A DNA stretch of 5,815 bases from Oscillospiraceae bacterium (GTDB lineage: Bacteria; Bacillota_A; Clostridia; Oscillospirales; Oscillospiraceae). Position 1 is the stretch's first letter, and the number at the start of each line of letters is the position of its first letter. The notes under the pieces were generated by a model. The model was given only the letters and a program-made list of their open reading frames with translations, made no database searches and was not told where the DNA came from. The stretch is from assembly GCA_016302005.1 (NCBI GenBank), contig JAEDOK010000105.1:1-5815 (forward strand), written 5' to 3'. The position numbers and the translations under genes were made by a program. Positions 3,429-5,815 of the stretch are shown piece by piece.

Positions 3429-5570
3429 TCAATGATTGCTGAAAACGATCAGATTATCGCTGTCCTTCAGGCATACCTTGATCTCGTTCTGATCGCCCGA
3501 GAAGATATGCATTTGACCTTCCTTGCTCGTATAACCGAGCACGACCGCCTTATTATTCTCCGGCGACGCGTCAAATACCGCGCGGATCAGCTCCGCCGCC
3601 GTGCATTCGCCGGGGGTCTGCCGGAAGAAGGTGCCGACATGCTTGATATACAGCTCCTTACTCTCATATTCGCGTTTCTTTTTCTCGGCAGTCGCAGCTT
3701 GTCCGGCGGGCAGCTTCTTCTGTTCATCCTCCGCCGTATCGTAGGTCAGAATGTCCTTATAGAAGTCATACAGCGCGTCCTTCCGGCTGATCTGCGTGAC
3801 CATCTTGCTGATATAGCGGTTGCTGATCACAACATTGTTCACGCTGTAGTTATGCACGACATCGAAATTCTTCGGATTCAAAATCTCAACGACCACATCA
3901 ATGCTCTCTCTTGCAAAGCCCGGTGTCTTTTGCCGCCTGAAAATAATATCCTGCACATAAACCAGATAGGTCAGCGCGTTTGCGTCAATGTCCTCCGTGA
4001 CCACGGTGTCGTCGGACAGGATCAGGATACTCGTATCCTGCCCTTGGTTGGCGTCGATAAACGCGTCGATCGCGCCGCAGATCCGCTCATAATCAAACAC
4101 ATCCGCGCGGATCGTCTCGCGTACATACGGATACTGCTGGGGATCATAGTACTTTTCCAGACTCTTTTCATCGTCGATCACGATGAGGTTCAGGATCTCT
4201 TCGCCTTTCCGCTTCCACTCCGCGCGGAACGCGTTAAACCCGTTCATGATATCCTTGCTCTTGCTGTTGTGCCCGATGATGATCACATTCCGTCTCGAGA
4301 GCCAGTAGTTCGGGTTCAGAGAGACGGTATAATCCGAAGCGGCAGGCGGTGTCTCCTTTTGAAAGTCTTCGTCCTTCTCTGCAACATAGAATGCTTGGTG
4401 TCCTTCCGTGGTGTCCATCAACGTCATGGGGATGGCGTGGGAGTGCGTTTGGAGATATTGCCGGAGCAGTTGATTCTCATCGGCTGCCTTCTCGTGCGGA
4501 TAGCAGTAGAACTCCGCGCCCTTGTTGGAGAACAGCTCGCTGTACACGGTGTTCAGTTCCGGCATGATCGAGAACTGCGACAGGATCTGACCGAGGATCT
4601 TATTGATCGGCACAGGCACGATGTTATTTTTCCCTGCGTTCTTCTTGTGCTCCGCGATCCGGTCAACAATGTTCCCCGTCCACTCGTCATCGACCTCGAC
4701 AATAATGACCTGATCGTCCGCGGAGTCTGCCTTGCCCGTCATCTCCGCGACCTGCACAAGGGTCTTGATCGTGTTGGCGTTGCCCTTTTCATGCTTCCCG
4801 ACGCGTTCCACATAGTCATATTTGCACATCGTATTTTGAATGTCCTTGCCCAAAATAATGACCGTCCGCGCTTGGGAAATGGAGATGTCATGCAGCTGCT
4901 TTGTCGAGTAAGTCTCGCCCTCTCGGACAATATAAGTAATTCTGTTTTTGATCCGGCGCTTTTTCTTCAGCCGCAGCCGCTGAAGGAAGGGCTTCCCCGC
5001 GCATTCCTCCTTCAGCGCGCGCTGTTCATTCTTCAGCGTCGTGGCAAGACGGTCGGAGATCTCCCGTTTGACGGCTTCTCCGTTTTCCGTCACAAGGATG
5101 ATGACCTTTTCCTGCTCACCCGTATACAGCAGATCGTTGACGATCTCCGACGCACGGGAGTTCCAGTTTAAAATGACCGTATGCCCGGAGACCTTCAGCG
5201 GGCGGGCGCCGGAGTTGGAGTTCTCGATAAAACTCGAAATATAGTTCGTGACATAACCGATGACCGCGCCGGTGAAGGTGATCATACCGATGAGCACCGT
5301 AACCATGCAGACGATGATCAAGCCCACACCGGCTTGTCCGATGTCCGCGATCACATATTGGACGCAGCCGGCATCCAATATCATGCTGATCGTGTAAAAG
5401 ACCGATGACCAAAAATCATTTTGCTCCAAAGATTTGGGCGCCAGCGCGGAGATGATCAACGCCGACGCGCCGAACAGGAAGAGGTTCAGCAGCAAGATTG
5501 CCAGCAAAATCGCTCTTGCGGGCTTTTTGGCAATAAAAACGCTAACCCATTCTTTGATTCTTCGAAACAT
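3429..5570 (-). CDS. CASTOR/POLLUX-type (DMI1/SYM8-like) ion channel with two RCK-like domains
   Basis: This 713-residue membrane protein is predicted to form a ligand-gated cation channel, best compared with plant CASTOR/POLLUX/DMI1. A hydrophobic TM1 (about 19-43) is followed by a pore helix and filter (about 53-70, LDAGC in place of potassium-channel TVGYG) and TM2 (about 79-105). A cytoplasmic part of roughly 600 residues follows. The first Rossmann/RCK-like unit starts HTVILNWNSRASEI (130-143); a second starts NVIIIGHNSKSKDI (428-441). Between them, SISQARTVIIL (230-240), VEVDDEW (291-297) and the segment around 317-357 match my recollection of the CASTOR middle region. A very basic stretch (about 196-210) and a charged linker (about 613-640) precede a C-terminal module. 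The Asp-Ala-Gly filter resembles the plant A-D-A/S-G type. The ATG at 5570 is chosen, with a weak GGGGGG site 9 nt upstream. It is a single-gene unit with its own promoter and terminator. The ion and physiological role in bacteria are not known to me. A plain two-TM TrkA/RCK potassium channel is the alternative. Confidence 0.85.
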   Translation of the reverse strand: MFRRIKEWVSVFIAKKPARAILLAILLLNLFLFGASALIISALAPKSLEQNDFWSSVFYTISMILDAGCVQYVIADIGQAGVGLIIVCMVTVLIGMITFTGAVIGYVTNYISSFIENSNSGARPLKVSGHTVILNWNSRASEIVNDLLYTGEQEKVIILVTENGEAVKREISDRLATTLKNEQRALKEECAGKPFLQRLRLKKKRRIKNRITYIVREGETYSTKQLHDISISQARTVIILGKDIQNTMCKYDYVERVGKHEKGNANTIKTLVQVAEMTGKADSADDQVIIVEVDDEWTGNIVDRIAEHKKNAGKNNIVPVPINKILGQILSQFSIMPELNTVYSELFSNKGAEFYCYPHEKAADENQLLRQYLQTHSHAIPMTLMDTTEGHQAFYVAEKDEDFQKETPPAASDYTVSLNPNYWLSRRNVIIIGHNSKSKDIMNGFNAFRAEWKRKGEEILNLIVIDDEKSLEKYYDPQQYPYVRETIRADVFDYERICGAIDAFIDANQGQDTSILILSDDTVVTEDIDANALTYLVYVQDIIFRRQKTPGFARESIDVVVEILNPKNFDVVHNYSVNNVVISNRYISKMVTQISRKDALYDFYKDILTYDTAEDEQKKLPAGQAATAEKKKREYESKELYIKHVGTFFRQTPGECTAAELIRAVFDASPENNKAVVLGYTSKEGQMHIFSGDQNEIKVCLKDSDNLIVFSNH

Positions 5571-5648
5571 GCTCTCATTCCCCCCGTTTTTCTTTCCAAA
5601 CGCCCTTCCCGCATCGATATAACGGAAACAGCAGATCGTTATTGGATA

Positions 5649-5677
5649 ATTATACCTTATCCTGCCGCGAATTTCAA
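5649..5677 (-). promoter_or_regulatory. Sigma-A promoter of the channel gene
   Basis: On the minus strand, TTGAAA (5672-5677) lies 17 bp upstream of TATAAT (5649-5654). Transcription would start near 5642, giving a leader of about 70 nt before the ATG at 5570. No clear operator or riboswitch-like structure was seen in that leader. Confidence 0.82.
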
Positions 5678-5725
5678 CAAAAAATTACACAGAATGACCC
5701 AAGCCCGCTCCCACCCCATCGCAGT

Positions 5726-5744
5726 GGCGGCTATCAGCAGCCCG
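5726..5744. repeat. Degenerate GGCGGCTATCAGC palindromic repeat
   Basis: The sequence GGCGGCTATCAGCAGCCCG resembles the perfect palindrome at 2823-2841 with its right arm altered, so pairing is partly lost. It lies upstream of the channel promoter at the start of what looks like a third repeat patch. Confidence 0.45.
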
Positions 5745-5774
5745 CGTTGCGCACAAAATATAAAAAGAGATTGC

Positions 5775-5809
5775 ACCCGCAATACCCGCAATACCCGCAA
5801 TGCCCGCAA
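5775..5809 (+). repeat. 9-bp tandem repeat ACCCGCAAT
   Basis: Three perfect copies (5775-5783, 5784-5792, 5793-5801) are followed by GCCCGCAA (5802-5809) and GGGGCA at the window end. The start TTGCACCCGCAA and end CCGCAAGGGGCA match the single-copy word GCACCCGCAAGGGG at 3122-3135, suggesting expansion of one unit inside a dispersed repeat. The array may continue beyond the window. Confidence 0.75.
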
Positions 5810-5815
5810 GGGGCA

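Noticed and set aside
3432..5171. Long open frame (579 codons) on the plus strand, antisense to the channel gene
   Set aside because: It lies wholly within the channel gene on the opposite strand, has no ribosome binding site or recognisable domain, and its composition is that of a shadow of GC-biased codons. The minus-strand frame has membrane segments, RCK motifs, a promoter and a terminator.

Overview
The window looks like chromosomal DNA of a moderately GC-rich member of the Clostridia, most likely Oscillospiraceae-like. This is inferred from the AGGAGG-type ribosome binding sites, near-consensus sigma-A promoters, the gene types, and intergenic regions packed with short palindromic repeats of the GTCATTGCGAG...GGCAATCT kind. 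The genus cannot be fixed from the sequence alone.

Layout. Positions 1-480 hold no convincing gene; they are a mosaic of interspersed repeats and hairpins. Next comes a minus-strand Sfp-type 4'-phosphopantetheinyl transferase gene (557-1222) with its own promoter and a rho-independent terminator. Divergent from it is a plus-strand pair: a TetR-family regulator (1422-2027) and a class I SAM-dependent methyltransferase (2087-2803), 59 bp apart and probably one transcript. The TetR gene has a perfect TTGACA-N17-TATAAT promoter overlain by two palindromes that together form a 19-bp inverted repeat, the expected arrangement for autorepression. Positions 2804-3380 are a second repeat island that shares several units with the first. 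A 17-bp bidirectional terminator (3381-3423) then closes the tail-to-tail junction with a large minus-strand gene (3429-5570). That gene encodes a two-TM, double-RCK ion channel of the CASTOR/POLLUX (DMI1/SYM8) type, with its own TTGAAA-N17-TATAAT promoter. The right edge (5700-5815) begins a third repeat patch with a 9-bp tandem repeat.

How the genes may work together. The regulator and methyltransferase probably form a small inducible module that answers an unknown ligand, and the methyltransferase substrate cannot be read from sequence. The phosphopantetheinyl transferase would activate a carrier protein (ACP, or an NRPS/PKS carrier) encoded elsewhere; no synthase lies in the window. The channel appears to be an independent transcription unit. 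I found no mobile-element gene, CRISPR array, tRNA or rRNA. The most unusual content is the bacterial CASTOR/POLLUX-like channel, the twin operator on the TetR promoter, and the repeat islands, whose hairpins differ in sequence but keep their pairing.
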